DNA of 64,000 bases from Dyadobacter crusticola DSM 16708. Its GTDB lineage: Bacteria; Bacteroidota; Bacteroidia; Cytophagales; Spirosomataceae. Within the stretch, counting starts at the first letter, position 1; each line of letters opens with the position of its first letter. Both the position numbers and the translations under genes were made by a program. The notes under the pieces were generated by a model that did not search any database, was not told where the DNA came from, and was given only the letters and a program-made list of their open reading frames with translations. This document shows, piece by piece, positions 24,693 through 32,740 of the stretch. The stretch spans positions 1 to 64,000 of the forward strand of contig NZ_JNJB01000011.1 in assembly GCF_000701505.1 (NCBI RefSeq). The letters are read 5' to 3'.

Positions 24693-25997
24693 ATGTTTAC
24701 ATCCACCGAAACCCTCTATCAGCACTTCAAAAAAGGCGCATCCATTTGTACAGACACACGCAAGATCACGAATGGTTGTATTTTCTTCGCATTGAAGGGG
24801 GATAAATTTGACGGTAACCAATACGCAGCCGAGGCGCTGCAAAAGGGCGCTGCTTTCGCAGTGGTAGATGATGCAAATGTAGCGGCAGACCAGCGTTTTC
24901 TGTTGGTTGAAAATGTACTCGCTGCATTGCAGGACCTGGCGCGGCATCACCGGAAAACGTTCGGATTCCCGGTAGTCGCACTTACCGGCTCTAATGGAAA
25001 AACAACAACAAAGGAGCTGATTGCGAAAGTGTTAGCGATGAAATTCAACACGTATGCAACCGCAGGCAACCTGAATAATCACATCGGCGTACCGCTGACG
25101 ATACTCTCCATTGATCCCGCAAAACAGGAGATGGCGGTGATTGAAATGGGCGCTAACCACCAGGAGGAAATTGCATTGCTATGCACGATCGCGCAGCCGA
25201 CGCACGGGCTGATCACCAATATCGGAAAAGCGCATTTGGAAGGTTTCGGTGGACCGGAGGGTGTGAAAAAAGGAAAAGGTGAGCTGTTTGATTTTCTTTC
25301 CAAAAAGAAGGGTACCGTTTTCGTGAATTCGAACATTGACGTGATCATGGAAATGGTGAGCAAGCGCCGTGCATTTGGCGAAATTGTTTTTTATTGTTCA
25401 GAAAACAGCCCGGTTAACCCGAAGCTTATCTCTGAAAACCCTGTCGTCGTTTTCGAGTCAGGAGGTAAAACGGTAACGACGCATTTGCCAGGAACCTACA
25501 ACTTTGATAATATCTGCGCCGCTCTGGCGATTGGCAAGCATTTCGGTGTATCCGACGCGGATGCGCTCGAAGCAGTTGCTACTTACCAGCCAGATAACAA
25601 TCGCTCGCAGTTTGTAAAAAAGGGATCGAATACAGTGATTATGGATGCTTACAATGCGAATCCGTCATCAATGTCAGCCGCTGTTGCCAACTTTGCCAGA
25701 CTGGATGCGCCGCGCAAAATGCTGATACTGGGAGATATGTTCGAGCTGGGCGACGCGGCACCTGAGGAGCACCTGGCGCTGGGCAAGCAAATCGCCGCTG
25801 AGCAATTCGATATCGTGATACTCGCAGGCACATTAATGCAACACGCATTGCCTGCATTGCCCAAAGCCTACTACTTTCCTGATAAATTCTCGCTGCACAA
25901 CTGGGTAATGGACAATCCGCAGGAAAATACATACATTCTCATCAAAGGGTCAAGAGGAATGTCGCTCGAAACGGTTTTGAATCTGCTTCCGGGATAG
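24693..25997 (+). CDS. murF: UDP-N-acetylmuramoyl-tripeptide--D-alanyl-D-alanine ligase
   Basis: This is the cytoplasmic ATP-dependent ligase that adds D-Ala-D-Ala to UDP-MurNAc-tripeptide, the last soluble step of peptidoglycan precursor synthesis. The 434 residues show the Mur-ligase N-domain (ICTDTRKITNGCIFFALKGDKFDG), the P-loop TGSNGKTTTKEL at about residues 98-109, and NLNNHIGVPLTIL with MAVIEMGANHQEEI. The C-terminal domain has MDAYNANPSSMSAAV and LILGDMFELGDAAPEEH. MurF differs from MurC/D/E by the NANP..S motif. It stands alone on the plus strand, away from a dcw cluster, which is common in Bacteroidota. Confidence 0.96.
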   Translation: MFTSTETLYQHFKKGASICTDTRKITNGCIFFALKGDKFDGNQYAAEALQKGAAFAVVDDANVAADQRFLLVENVLAALQDLARHHRKTFGFPVVALTGSNGKTTTKELIAKVLAMKFNTYATAGNLNNHIGVPLTILSIDPAKQEMAVIEMGANHQEEIALLCTIAQPTHGLITNIGKAHLEGFGGPEGVKKGKGELFDFLSKKKGTVFVNSNIDVIMEMVSKRRAFGEIVFYCSENSPVNPKLISENPVVVFESGGKTVTTHLPGTYNFDNICAALAIGKHFGVSDADALEAVATYQPDNNRSQFVKKGSNTVIMDAYNANPSSMSAAVANFARLDAPRKMLILGDMFELGDAAPEEHLALGKQIAAEQFDIVILAGTLMQHALPALPKAYYFPDKFSLHNWVMDNPQENTYILIKGSRGMSLETVLNLLPG

Positions 25998-26052
25998 TTG
26001 GTGTATCAAAGTAAATATGGGTATAATCCTATTGCGTAAATCAATGGAGTTA

Positions 26053-26080
26053 TTGATGCTATTTATAACATCTACTTTTG
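26053..26080 (+). promoter_or_regulatory. Bacteroidota-type promoter of ahpC
   Basis: A TTG at 26053-26055, a 17-base spacer and TACTTTTG at 26073-26080 match the TTG-N17-23-TAnnTTTG consensus known from Flavobacterium. Transcription would start near 26087, leaving a leader of about 125 bases before the ahpC ATG at 26214. No oxidative-stress operator is recognisable by eye. Confidence 0.55.
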
Positions 26081-26213
26081 TATAAATAAAATTAAATTCA
26101 TTTGTTTAAAACAACTCTTTCCTTACATAGTACCAGGTTCAATGTTGCCTAAGGATACGCATGGTTATAAATTTGTAACACAAAAAAATACAACTTATCA
26201 ACTACGAGCAATC

Positions 26214-26765
26214 ATGGCAAATAGAATTTTATCAGTAGGATCTCAATTCCCTGAATTCAAAAAAACATCGGTAGTATCATTGGAAAAAGGAAACGAATTC
26301 TATGATATTACCTCAGAAGATCACAAAAACGCTGAGAAATGGATGGTTATGTTCTGGTGGCCAAAAGACTTCACTTTTGTATGCCCAACAGAGATCGCTG
26401 AATTCGGCAAGCATGTTGGTGACTTCGCTGACCGTGACACAATCCTGATCGGTGCTTCTACTGACAGCGAGTATGTTCACCTTGCATGGAGAAAAAACCA
26501 CGACGATTTGCGTGACCTGCAATTCCCGATGCTGGCTGATACTTCTAAATCATTGGCAGAAGAGCTGGGTATCTTGGAAGAAAACGAGAAAATCGCATAC
26601 CGTGTAACTTACATCGTTGACCCACAAGGAATTATTCGTTGGGTAAGCGTAAACGACCTATCAGTTGGCCGTAATGTAAGCGAAGTAATCCGCGTGTTGG
26701 ATGCACTTCAAACTGACGAACTTTGCCCTTGCAACTGGCAAAAAGGCGAGGCTACTCTTGCTTAA
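26214..26765 (+). CDS. ahpC: AhpC-type 2-Cys peroxiredoxin
   Basis: This peroxidase reduces H2O2, alkyl hydroperoxides and possibly peroxynitrite in the cytoplasm. Starting at the ATG at 26214 it has 183 residues; the open frame extends 24 codons upstream without conservation, so the inner start is chosen. The peroxidatic cysteine is C57 in FTFVCPTEIAEF. The C-terminus DELCPCNWQKGEATLA carries two cysteines (171 and 173), the arrangement known from mycobacterial AhpC, which is recycled by AhpD and not by AhpF. The next gene encodes exactly an AhpD-like protein. Codon use is strongly biased, as in highly expressed genes. Confidence 0.94.
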   Translation: MANRILSVGSQFPEFKKTSVVSLEKGNEFYDITSEDHKNAEKWMVMFWWPKDFTFVCPTEIAEFGKHVGDFADRDTILIGASTDSEYVHLAWRKNHDDLRDLQFPMLADTSKSLAEELGILEENEKIAYRVTYIVDPQGIIRWVSVNDLSVGRNVSEVIRVLDALQTDELCPCNWQKGEATLA

Positions 26766-26776
26766 TTGAAGTGTTT

Positions 26777-26856
26777 AAAGTTTATGAGTCTATGAGTTTA
26801 TGAGTGCCCCCCCAGGACAACTCATGAACTCATAAACTTTTGAACTCATAAACTTT
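26777..26856. repeat. Inverted repeat between ahpC and ahpD
   Basis: AAAGTTTATGAGT (26777-26789) is the exact complement of ACTCATAAACTTT, present twice at 26828-26840 and 26844-26856. Further TATGAGT units and a C7 run lie between the arms. The structure could fold as alternative 13-bp hairpins. It fills most of the ahpC-ahpD spacer, so it may reduce expression of ahpD relative to ahpC or stabilise the ahpC transcript. Confidence 0.6.
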
Positions 26857-26892
26857 CAAACTTATTCCCACTCTTCACTCAAACTTCCCTAC

Positions 26893-27483
26893 ATGTATCC
26901 ATTTGCAGCAACAGGTAATACCAAAGATTCCCTGTATAAAGAAGTAAATCTGCCCGCAGATTTCGACAGTGTGCTGATCAACAAACTAGCAGCACTTGAC
27001 CACCGCTATCTGAAAGATTTGAAAGTGAACGTGAGCAATGTATTAAAGTCAAATACATTGAACCGCAAAGAGGCGCTTTTAATCGCATTATCGGTGGCAG
27101 TGAATGAAAAAAATACCGCTCTGATCTCCGCGATTGAGGAGCTCTTGAAAACAGAAGGCGCTGAGGAGAAGGAAATTGCAGAAGTTACTGCGTGCGTTTC
27201 TTTGATGAATGCGAACAACGTGTTCTATCGCTTCAGGCATTTCATGCACAAGGAGTTTTATGACAATGCGCCGGCAGGTATCAAAATGAGCATTATGGTA
27301 AATCCGGTACTTGGCAAAGAGTTTTTCGAACTGCTGAGCCTGGTTGTATCTGCTCTGAATGGTTGTGAAATGTGTGTTACATCTCACGAGCAATCGGTAC
27401 TGAACCACGGCGGCTCCCAGGCGCGTATATTCGACGCAGTTAGAGTAGGCGCCATTTTCAAGAGCTTCTCTGTTTTGATTTAA
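26893..27483 (+). CDS. ahpD: AhpD-like alkylhydroperoxidase (carboxymuconolactone decarboxylase fold)
   Basis: The 196-residue all-helical protein has the AhpD/CMD core with the redox CxxC at C158 and C161 (SALNGCEMCVTSHEQSVLNHG), and H165 as the expected proton-relay residue. An earlier conserved stretch includes FYRFRHFM near residues 111-118. In mycobacteria AhpD passes electrons from lipoylated dihydrolipoamide succinyltransferase to AhpC; the same partnership is inferred here from the neighbouring three-cysteine AhpC. It is co-directional with ahpC with a 127-base spacer holding an inverted repeat. Confidence 0.9.
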   Translation: MYPFAATGNTKDSLYKEVNLPADFDSVLINKLAALDHRYLKDLKVNVSNVLKSNTLNRKEALLIALSVAVNEKNTALISAIEELLKTEGAEEKEIAEVTACVSLMNANNVFYRFRHFMHKEFYDNAPAGIKMSIMVNPVLGKEFFELLSLVVSALNGCEMCVTSHEQSVLNHGGSQARIFDAVRVGAIFKSFSVLI

Positions 27484-27510
27484 TTGGTTATTCTGATCAA
27501 ATTGTTTGAG

Positions 27511-27811
27511 TGATCTATTTTCAGAATGTGATCTATTTTCAGAATGTGGTCTATTTTCAGAATGTGGTCTATTTTCAGAATGTGGTCCATTTTCAGAATG
27601 TGATCCATTTTCAGAATGTGATCCATTTTTTCAGAATGTGATCCATTTTTTCAGAATGTGATCCATTTTTTCAGAATGTGATCCATTTTCAGAATGTGAT
27701 CCATTTTCAGAATGTGATCCATTTTCAGAATGTGATCCATTTTCAGAATGTGATCCGTTTTCAGAATGTGATCCGTTTTCAGAATGTGATCCGTTTTCAG
27801 AATGTGATCCG
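27511..27811. repeat. 18-bp minisatellite, 16 tandem copies
   Basis: The unit TTTTCAGAATGTGATCCA repeats without spacers. The core CAGAATGTG occurs at 27522, 27540, 27558, 27576, 27594, 27612, 27632, 27652, 27672, 27690, 27708, 27726, 27744, 27762, 27780 and 27798. Spacing is 18 bases except for three consecutive steps of 20, made by two extra T. The variable tail drifts along the array: GATCTA, then GGTCTA, GGTCCA, GATCCA and finally GATCCG. That is the pattern of local copying by slippage or unequal exchange. Frames stay open on both strands through the array, but they are artefacts of the repeat. Confidence 0.95.
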
Positions 27812-27894
27812 TCGACTGAAGTCGACGGGAATGGATGGAATTAATGGGCCTTCGGCCCATATAGAAATCTCTTGCCCCGGGCTTTAGCCCGGGG
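27809..27894. repeat. Three consecutive stem-loops, REP-like
   Basis: Directly behind the minisatellite lie CCGTCGAC-TGAA-GTCGACGG (27809-27828), ATGGGCC-TTC-GGCCCAT (27844-27860) and CCCCGGGC-TTTA-GCCCGGGG (27875-27894). On the minus strand the last is followed by CAAGAGATT. The same layout (CCCCGG stem, then CAAGGGATTG) occurs in three copies at 32741-32956, so these belong to one dispersed REP-like family. They lie between the convergent ends of ahpD and the lipoprotein gene and may act as terminators. Confidence 0.75.
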
Positions 27895-27923
27895 ATTTTG
27901 GATTGATTTTCTGTTGATGATTT

Positions 27924-28682
27924 TTATTCTGTGTAACTGATGATGGAGATGTTCTTTCCCCAGATGTTTTCGGGTTCGAAATCGATGGTCAGTTCAGCCA
28001 CATATGCATCTTCTGAAAAGTGCTTTCTGAGTTTCAGCGGCATTTTCCCTGACTCTCCATTGTAGTAAGCCGTCATTTTATATCTTCCCAAAGGCACATC
28101 TACCAGTCGCCCGTATTCTTTCGAGAAAGGTGCACCGTGTTTCAGTTTCAGTGTTTTTCCTTTAGAACCATCGATCAGGTTTCCCACCGGTATTAAGGTG
28201 AATTCGATGTTTTCAGAATCATATATTCCGCTGTTCACCGATTTATTCACTTCAATGGACGCACCGTAATACCCTTCTCCCTCAGGTCGCCGGCCCGACA
28301 TTTTCCATGTAAAATTGCGAACAGCGCCATCGATACTGAATTCTTCGTAAACATCAGGATCAAGATCGAGCTCATATAGCTCGCCGTTATACTCTTTCTT
28401 GATTTGCGCCGAAGCCATGAAAGTCCCGACCTTAGGCAGCTGGATTTTGTAGTTACCGTTTTCGTCGGTTCTGCCCAAAGCATACGAATTATACAACATC
28501 GTGTTATCTACAACAATCTCCACGCCTTTCAGCGGGCTTCCGTCTGTACCGGTAACTTTGCCGGTGGCATATCCTTTCTCCAACTCGCCTCCGTCGGGAG
28601 TTGGATTGTTGTCAGTTTTACAGGCATTGAAAAACAGGATCATACCCGCGAGCCAATACATTTGAATCAGTTGTTTCCGCAT
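27924..28682 (-). CDS. Lipoprotein with carboxypeptidase-regulatory-like domain, unknown function
   Basis: The 252-residue protein has a lipoprotein signal peptide (MRKQLIQMYWLAGMILFFNAC). Residues about 36-110 form a carboxypeptidase-regulatory-like beta-sandwich (YATGKVTGTDGSPLKGVEIVVDN ... GRTDENGNYKIQLPKVGTFMA). The rest is beta-rich and I do not recognise it (about 130-250, with NFTWKMSGRRPEGEGYY and PLGRYKMTAYYNGESGKMPLKL). It is the last gene of a six-gene minus-strand operon and starts 7 bases after its neighbour's stop. It is probably anchored at the outer membrane. Confidence 0.85.
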   Translation of the reverse strand: MRKQLIQMYWLAGMILFFNACKTDNNPTPDGGELEKGYATGKVTGTDGSPLKGVEIVVDNTMLYNSYALGRTDENGNYKIQLPKVGTFMASAQIKKEYNGELYELDLDPDVYEEFSIDGAVRNFTWKMSGRRPEGEGYYGASIEVNKSVNSGIYDSENIEFTLIPVGNLIDGSKGKTLKLKHGAPFSKEYGRLVDVPLGRYKMTAYYNGESGKMPLKLRKHFSEDAYVAELTIDFEPENIWGKNISIISYTE

Positions 28683-28689
28683 AGCAGCT

Positions 28690-29514
28690 TTATTTTTCGA
28701 TTTTCTGCAACTCGGTTGTTGTCACATCCGAGCCTGAAAGCTCTTCTGATTTCACGATCCCTATTCCCGGAGCGGTCCACAGGCGCACTGTATAAATGAC
28801 CCCGGATTCCTCAGGAGGAAATGCGTCGGAAGTAAGCTTTGTTTCAAGATCATAGGTGTATTCCCATTTGGTACAATTGAATGTTCCTGCGGGAGTGGTC
28901 ACCGATTCCTCTTTCACTGCTTTGCCATCATGGTAAGTCACCACGCACTCGATCTCTGCTGATACAGGATCGCCATCTTCAATGGGGATTTCGAGCTCCA
29001 TATATTGTCGCACAGGCGCGCTGCTGAAAGTTACCTTGCTCCCCACTGTTCCTTTGTTCTCGAATAGCTGTCGCTGCGGCAATCCACTCAATTCTGTGCT
29101 TTTGATAATAGCAAAACTGCCAATGTATTCCGTGATCGCATTCAGTCCGGCGGCCTGGGATATCTCGTTGGTTGTCTGCCCGTCTTTACTGAATGCACGG
29201 TATCTCAAAACCAGGCGGCCTGCGTCTTCATACTGAATCGCATTTTCAATATCGTACACAGGCACACCAGCCGAATCGCGCACTGCAAGCACCCGCGTAA
29301 CAGCACTTGATTCTGTGTTGTCACTCTCAATGATCTTGTAAAGGAACCGCTGATCCCTGGCCGGAATAATGGCTTTTTCGTCTTTACTGATTATATCCGG
29401 GATTACATCCGGGCCGTTTTCTTTACAGGCAGCGAACGAAAAGCCTGCCAATAGTACCGCCACCAGCGCTTTCCTGCCCCGGAAATTAGCAAATGAGAAG
29501 AATTGGTTTTTCAT
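28690..29514 (-). CDS. Lipoprotein of unknown function
   Basis: The 274-residue protein has an N-terminal basic segment and hydrophobic stretch ending in the lipobox FSFAACKENG (cysteine about 30). The remainder is predicted beta-rich without a family I can name: VLAVRDSAGVPVYDIENAIQYEDAGRLVLRYRAFSK near the middle, then EIECVVTYHDGKAVKEESVTTPAGTFNCTKWEYTYD and a closing IGIVKSEELSGSDVTTTELQKIEK. The 'TPAGTFNCTKW' segment is typical of small secreted Bacteroidota proteins with a lipocalin- or DUF3108-like fold, but this is only a resemblance. It follows the membrane protein gene by 55 bases. Confidence 0.82.
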   Translation of the reverse strand: MKNQFFSFANFRGRKALVAVLLAGFSFAACKENGPDVIPDIISKDEKAIIPARDQRFLYKIIESDNTESSAVTRVLAVRDSAGVPVYDIENAIQYEDAGRLVLRYRAFSKDGQTTNEISQAAGLNAITEYIGSFAIIKSTELSGLPQRQLFENKGTVGSKVTFSSAPVRQYMELEIPIEDGDPVSAEIECVVTYHDGKAVKEESVTTPAGTFNCTKWEYTYDLETKLTSDAFPPEESGVIYTVRLWTAPGIGIVKSEELSGSDVTTTELQKIEK

Positions 29515-29569
29515 GGCTATTTGAGTTTAAAATGATCCACTGAAAAGACTATACGTTTGCACGCATTGC

Positions 29570-30049
29570 TCAATTTGACTTGAAGGCCAACTGTATGACA
29601 AGTAGCGCAAAGCCGGTAAGTGACAGGTATCCTCTGATGAAAATGAATTTCAACCACTCGGACCTCGCATTGGAATAGCCTCTTTCTGTATTTAAAAGGT
29701 CGCTGTTGATCAGCTCATTAACAGGCTCGCTGAACCGGAGAATGAAGACCATATCTGCTATGAGCAACAGAAATGCCGATAGTATGAGACCGTAAGACCA
29801 GAAACCAGTCGATTTATCTGTCAACACAACCCACAGTAGCATGACGGCCAGGGCAGACAGGTAGAGCACCTTGAACTTGCTCCTGACCACCGGGTCAACT
29901 ACTTTGCGCAGCTCAATAAACTGCTCGGCGGGAATTTGGTACAATGCTTTTCCAAATCCGAAATGATAGAATGCACCCTGGGCCGCAATGAAAAAATACA
30001 ATGCAAAACCGGCCAGGCGCACTAGTGAGATTAATTCAATTGATTTCAT
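29570..30049 (-). CDS. Four-helix membrane protein, DUF1772-like
   Basis: The 159-residue protein has four hydrophobic segments (about 8-25, 62-78, 85-105 and 133-152). The pattern 'GxFYHFGFGKALYQIPAEQFIELRKVVDPVVRSKFKVLYL' resembles DUF1772/anthrone-oxygenase-like membrane proteins, which carry similar spacing between helix 1 and a 'vdp....k' turn. The function of these proteins in bacteria is unknown. Its start overlaps the preceding small gene by 14 bases, a sign of translational coupling within the operon 27924-32572. Confidence 0.75.
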   Translation of the reverse strand: MKSIELISLVRLAGFALYFFIAAQGAFYHFGFGKALYQIPAEQFIELRKVVDPVVRSKFKVLYLSALAVMLLWVVLTDKSTGFWSYGLILSAFLLLIADMVFILRFSEPVNELINSDLLNTERGYSNARSEWLKFIFIRGYLSLTGFALLVIQLAFKSN

Positions 30050-30356
30050 ATAGTTTGGGCAGAGATTGGGCGATTGAGTCTTTTTCGAGTGCTTCTTTCA
30101 ATGCATTGTTCAGATATCTTCTGACTGAAACCTTTCTGATATCCAGCTCTTTGTTTTCCTTTTTCTCAGACACTAAATAGTTGCTCGTCGCATAAAAGCG
30201 GACTGTGGTAGTGCCACTGCCAGGATCTGTTACTGTTACCCAAAATCCCTTTTCAGGTACCGGCTGGCGCGACGATTTTGTTTGCGGCGGATAGTCATAA
30301 GAAAGGCTCACTACCATCAGCAAGGCAGTGAGCAGGTTAATTTTGAGGTTTTCCAT
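30036..30356 (-). CDS. Small exported protein, unknown function
   Basis: The 106-residue protein has an N-terminal hydrophobic stretch (MENLKINLLTALLMVVSLSYDY) that could be a signal peptide or a membrane anchor. A compact beta segment follows (GFWVTVTDPGSGTTTVRFYATSNYLVSEKKE) and then an amphipathic C-terminal helix (VRRYLNNALKEALEKDSIA). No family is recognised. It overlaps both neighbours, by 20 bases upstream and 14 downstream, so it is very likely translated as part of the operon. The double overlap is the best evidence that the frame is real. Confidence 0.75.
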   Translation of the reverse strand: MENLKINLLTALLMVVSLSYDYPPQTKSSRQPVPEKGFWVTVTDPGSGTTTVRFYATSNYLVSEKKENKELDIRKVSVRRYLNNALKEALEKDSIAQSLPKLYEIN

Positions 30357-31101
30357 GGCTGGCTAGCGTTTTGATCATGAGCTGGCGCAACATATAACCC
30401 TGGTCTCCTTTGTTTTTAGGCTGCGCGGAATTGCTTTTTACCAGCAGGCGGATCGCCGCCAGGTGCGAGCAAATGATCAAAGGCATGATAATACCGGGCA
30501 GGAATACGAATGGAAAATGAGACAAAGCAATGTTCGGCTGCTCAAATGTGAGGTTTTGCGGAATGAAGGCGGCAGAAGCGATAAATTTCAAGGCGACACT
30601 AACCGTCAGCCCGAGCCCAAGCACGTTCCAGCAAACCATCAACTGCCATTTGATCTTCTCTTTTAATACACCAAAATAGTAGATCGCTGGTGCAGTTAAC
30701 CCGGCTACAATGTCTAGATTACCGCCTTGAAGTGTTATTTCAGCGGGTACTACTCTGCATATAAATAGCCAGTACATCACCACTTCCGACGGAGCGCGTA
30801 CCACGTGGATCACGGTCAACAAATGCAAATCCATGCGATCGAGCAGTGATTTCCCGGACCTGGCCATAAACAGCCAGGCCATCAGGATCACAGGCGGGAC
30901 CACCATAATGAGGAGCATCGGGAATGCGGTACTAGTTGCATGATAAAAGCCCGATGCTGAAATACAGATTTGCAATGCAACCCAGGAAATAAGCAGTATC
31001 CCGAATCTGATACCGCTACCTGCTGCCTGGAAAAATGTGAACACAGTGAGGAATGCAATCAGCCCGAAGATCAGGCTGATGCAGGGAGTCAGGTTGTCCA
31101 T
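30337..31101 (-). CDS. Polytopic membrane protein, unknown function
   Basis: The 254-residue protein has about seven hydrophobic segments (near 6-25, 32-50, 58-80, 97-115, 128-145, 155-178 and 195-222). Polar landmarks within membrane regions are HVVRAPSEVVMYWLFICRVVP and FYHATSTAFP. The tail after residue 225 is basic and cytoplasmic in prediction. No characterised family comes to mind. Its start is 4 bases after the stop of the beta-helix lipoprotein gene and its end overlaps the next gene by 20 bases, so it belongs to the same transcript. Confidence 0.78.
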   Translation of the reverse strand: MDNLTPCISLIFGLIAFLTVFTFFQAAGSGIRFGILLISWVALQICISASGFYHATSTAFPMLLIMVVPPVILMAWLFMARSGKSLLDRMDLHLLTVIHVVRAPSEVVMYWLFICRVVPAEITLQGGNLDIVAGLTAPAIYYFGVLKEKIKWQLMVCWNVLGLGLTVSVALKFIASAAFIPQNLTFEQPNIALSHFPFVFLPGIIMPLIICSHLAAIRLLVKSNSAQPKNKGDQGYMLRQLMIKTLASHGKPQN

Positions 31102-31105
31102 CAGA

Positions 31106-32572
31106 CTACTCTTTCAGCAATTTCCCCTCCACATTGTCTGCAAACGTATTTGCAGTTTCAATGTCCTCATTCACGCTAGCCTGGTAATTGATAAACACAC
31201 CGTATCCGCCGCTTCCTGTAACTTGAGAATTCCGGATTTCGAGTCTTGAATTGCCTCCGTAAACTCCGATGTTGGCTTTCTTGCCCGATACAAGTGCAGT
31301 GCTGCCGCCTCCCGAAATGTCTACGTATTCCATTTTATTCAATGCACTCGTGGAGAAGCAAATCAGTCCACGCCAGTAAGCGCGGGAATTTTCCGCTGGC
31401 TTGATCACGATTTTATTGGTTTTTGTACCCACTGCATTGAAGTAACCGTCGTCAATCGACAGTCTTGCGCCACGGCCCATTTCGATCGTTACGCCCGGCA
31501 TAATCTTCCAGTTGGCGTCTGAGCCCATTCCTTCGAGGATGCGGTAAGGTGTTTTGTCTTTAAAACCAGCCCAAACTACTTCTGTAGTAACATTCTTTTT
31601 CAGCGTAGAAGCGAAGATCTCGACTACATTCCGGCCGTTTCCGTTCGTGAAACTTGAATTATAGTCAAGACTGCTCACAATGCTGGCAGCTACGAAAACC
31701 GGCGCTTCTGTATTTTCTTTAAATGTATTTTTCTCAAAACCCGAGATCGTTACCGCATCATCCACATACAGACCATAACCGTCATTGTCTTCAAAAAGTG
31801 AATGTTTGATGGAAAGGTCGGCCTTGTAAGTTCCGATCACGGCCAAACCTGCTTTAATCGTTGAGATAATCGGCTTTCCACCTGCGTGCAGGATCTGTAC
31901 GTATTCCATTTCGTTCGCGCTGCTGGCTGATCTGAAAATCACACCGGACCAGTATCCTTTACTTGCTTCTTTACCAATTAACCGGATCGGTTTGGCCGAA
32001 TCACCTTTTGCGATCAGGATACCGCCATTGTAGTTGACTTCCAGCCTGGTATCTCTTGCAAATGCAATTACGACGCCCGGCTTCAATGTAAGTTCTGCGT
32101 TTACCTGGGTGTTGGTGTTGACAATGTAGTCGGGTATGTTCGGGTTGTCGATGCGGTTTTCGAGAACCGTTTTAGTCCTGATATCCCTTTCGAGCTCAAT
32201 AGGCTGGATAACGCTCGCTGTCACCAGGACTTTGTCGGTATTCTCGCCATTTTCATTGAAAATCGTCATATCCACTTCATAGTCACCGGGAAGGTCGGGC
32301 GTGAATGTGACTTTACCCTGAGAAGGTGTTGCCAGGGTTACATTACTTCCTGCCGGCTTTTTGGTGACATTCCAGCGAAATTGGAGGGGCTTGTTGCCGC
32401 TGTCCGTAGATCCGGTACCATCGATTGTCACCAGCTCCCCTACTTTCACATTCTGGTCAGCGCCGGCGCGTGCTGTGAGCTGGGAGGGTTTCACTTCGTC
32501 TTCTTCGTTACAACCTGATACAAGCAGCCCCAGAGAGAGCACTGCCAGAAGGATTCTTTTACTTTTTAACAT
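31106..32572 (-). CDS. Lipoprotein with PKD domain and predicted beta-helix
   Basis: The 488-residue lipoprotein (LGLLVSGCNEEDE, cysteine 21) has a PKD-like Ig domain at about 33-118 (TARAGADQNVKVGELVTIDGTGSTDSGNKPLQFRWNV ... LPGDYEVDMTIFNENGENTDKVLVT). It is followed by two repeats of about 150 residues: VNAELTLKPGVVIAFARDTRLEVNYNGGILIAKG ... YWSGVIFRSASSANEMEYVQI, and WKIMPGVTIEMGRGARLSIDDGYFNAVG ... YWRGLICFSTSALNKMEYVDI. These look like right-handed parallel beta-helix turns. Proteins of this kind are surface-exposed and may bind or process polymers. It is the first gene of the six-gene operon. Confidence 0.85.
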   Translation of the reverse strand: MLKSKRILLAVLSLGLLVSGCNEEDEVKPSQLTARAGADQNVKVGELVTIDGTGSTDSGNKPLQFRWNVTKKPAGSNVTLATPSQGKVTFTPDLPGDYEVDMTIFNENGENTDKVLVTASVIQPIELERDIRTKTVLENRIDNPNIPDYIVNTNTQVNAELTLKPGVVIAFARDTRLEVNYNGGILIAKGDSAKPIRLIGKEASKGYWSGVIFRSASSANEMEYVQILHAGGKPIISTIKAGLAVIGTYKADLSIKHSLFEDNDGYGLYVDDAVTISGFEKNTFKENTEAPVFVAASIVSSLDYNSSFTNGNGRNVVEIFASTLKKNVTTEVVWAGFKDKTPYRILEGMGSDANWKIMPGVTIEMGRGARLSIDDGYFNAVGTKTNKIVIKPAENSRAYWRGLICFSTSALNKMEYVDISGGGSTALVSGKKANIGVYGGNSRLEIRNSQVTGSGGYGVFINYQASVNEDIETANTFADNVEGKLLKE

Positions 32573-32740
32573 GGCTAAATGGCTATTTACTTAAAAAATG
32601 AGAGTGCCAATGCAAATGGCGCTGCAATTTTAAGCTGAAAAGCCGAGGAGAAATAAGGCGGGAACGTAACTGTCGATCAACAACATTTTTTATCGACGAA
32701 CGCCACTAGTAAGGAGCATTCTTCCTTTTTATTTCTTTGT

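Noticed and set aside
24575..24706. 44-codon N-terminal extension of the FG-GAP/T9SS protein
   Set aside because: It would overlap the divergent murF start and put a basic non-signal segment before a perfect signal peptide.
27511..27811. Tandem array as a CRISPR
   Set aside because: Units are contiguous with no unique spacers, 18-20 bases long, and no cas genes are near.
27651..27887. Open frames on both strands encoding MDHILK- or IHFQNV-type repeats
   Set aside because: They exist only because the 18-bp unit is divisible by three and lacks stops. They have no start context or non-repetitive domain.
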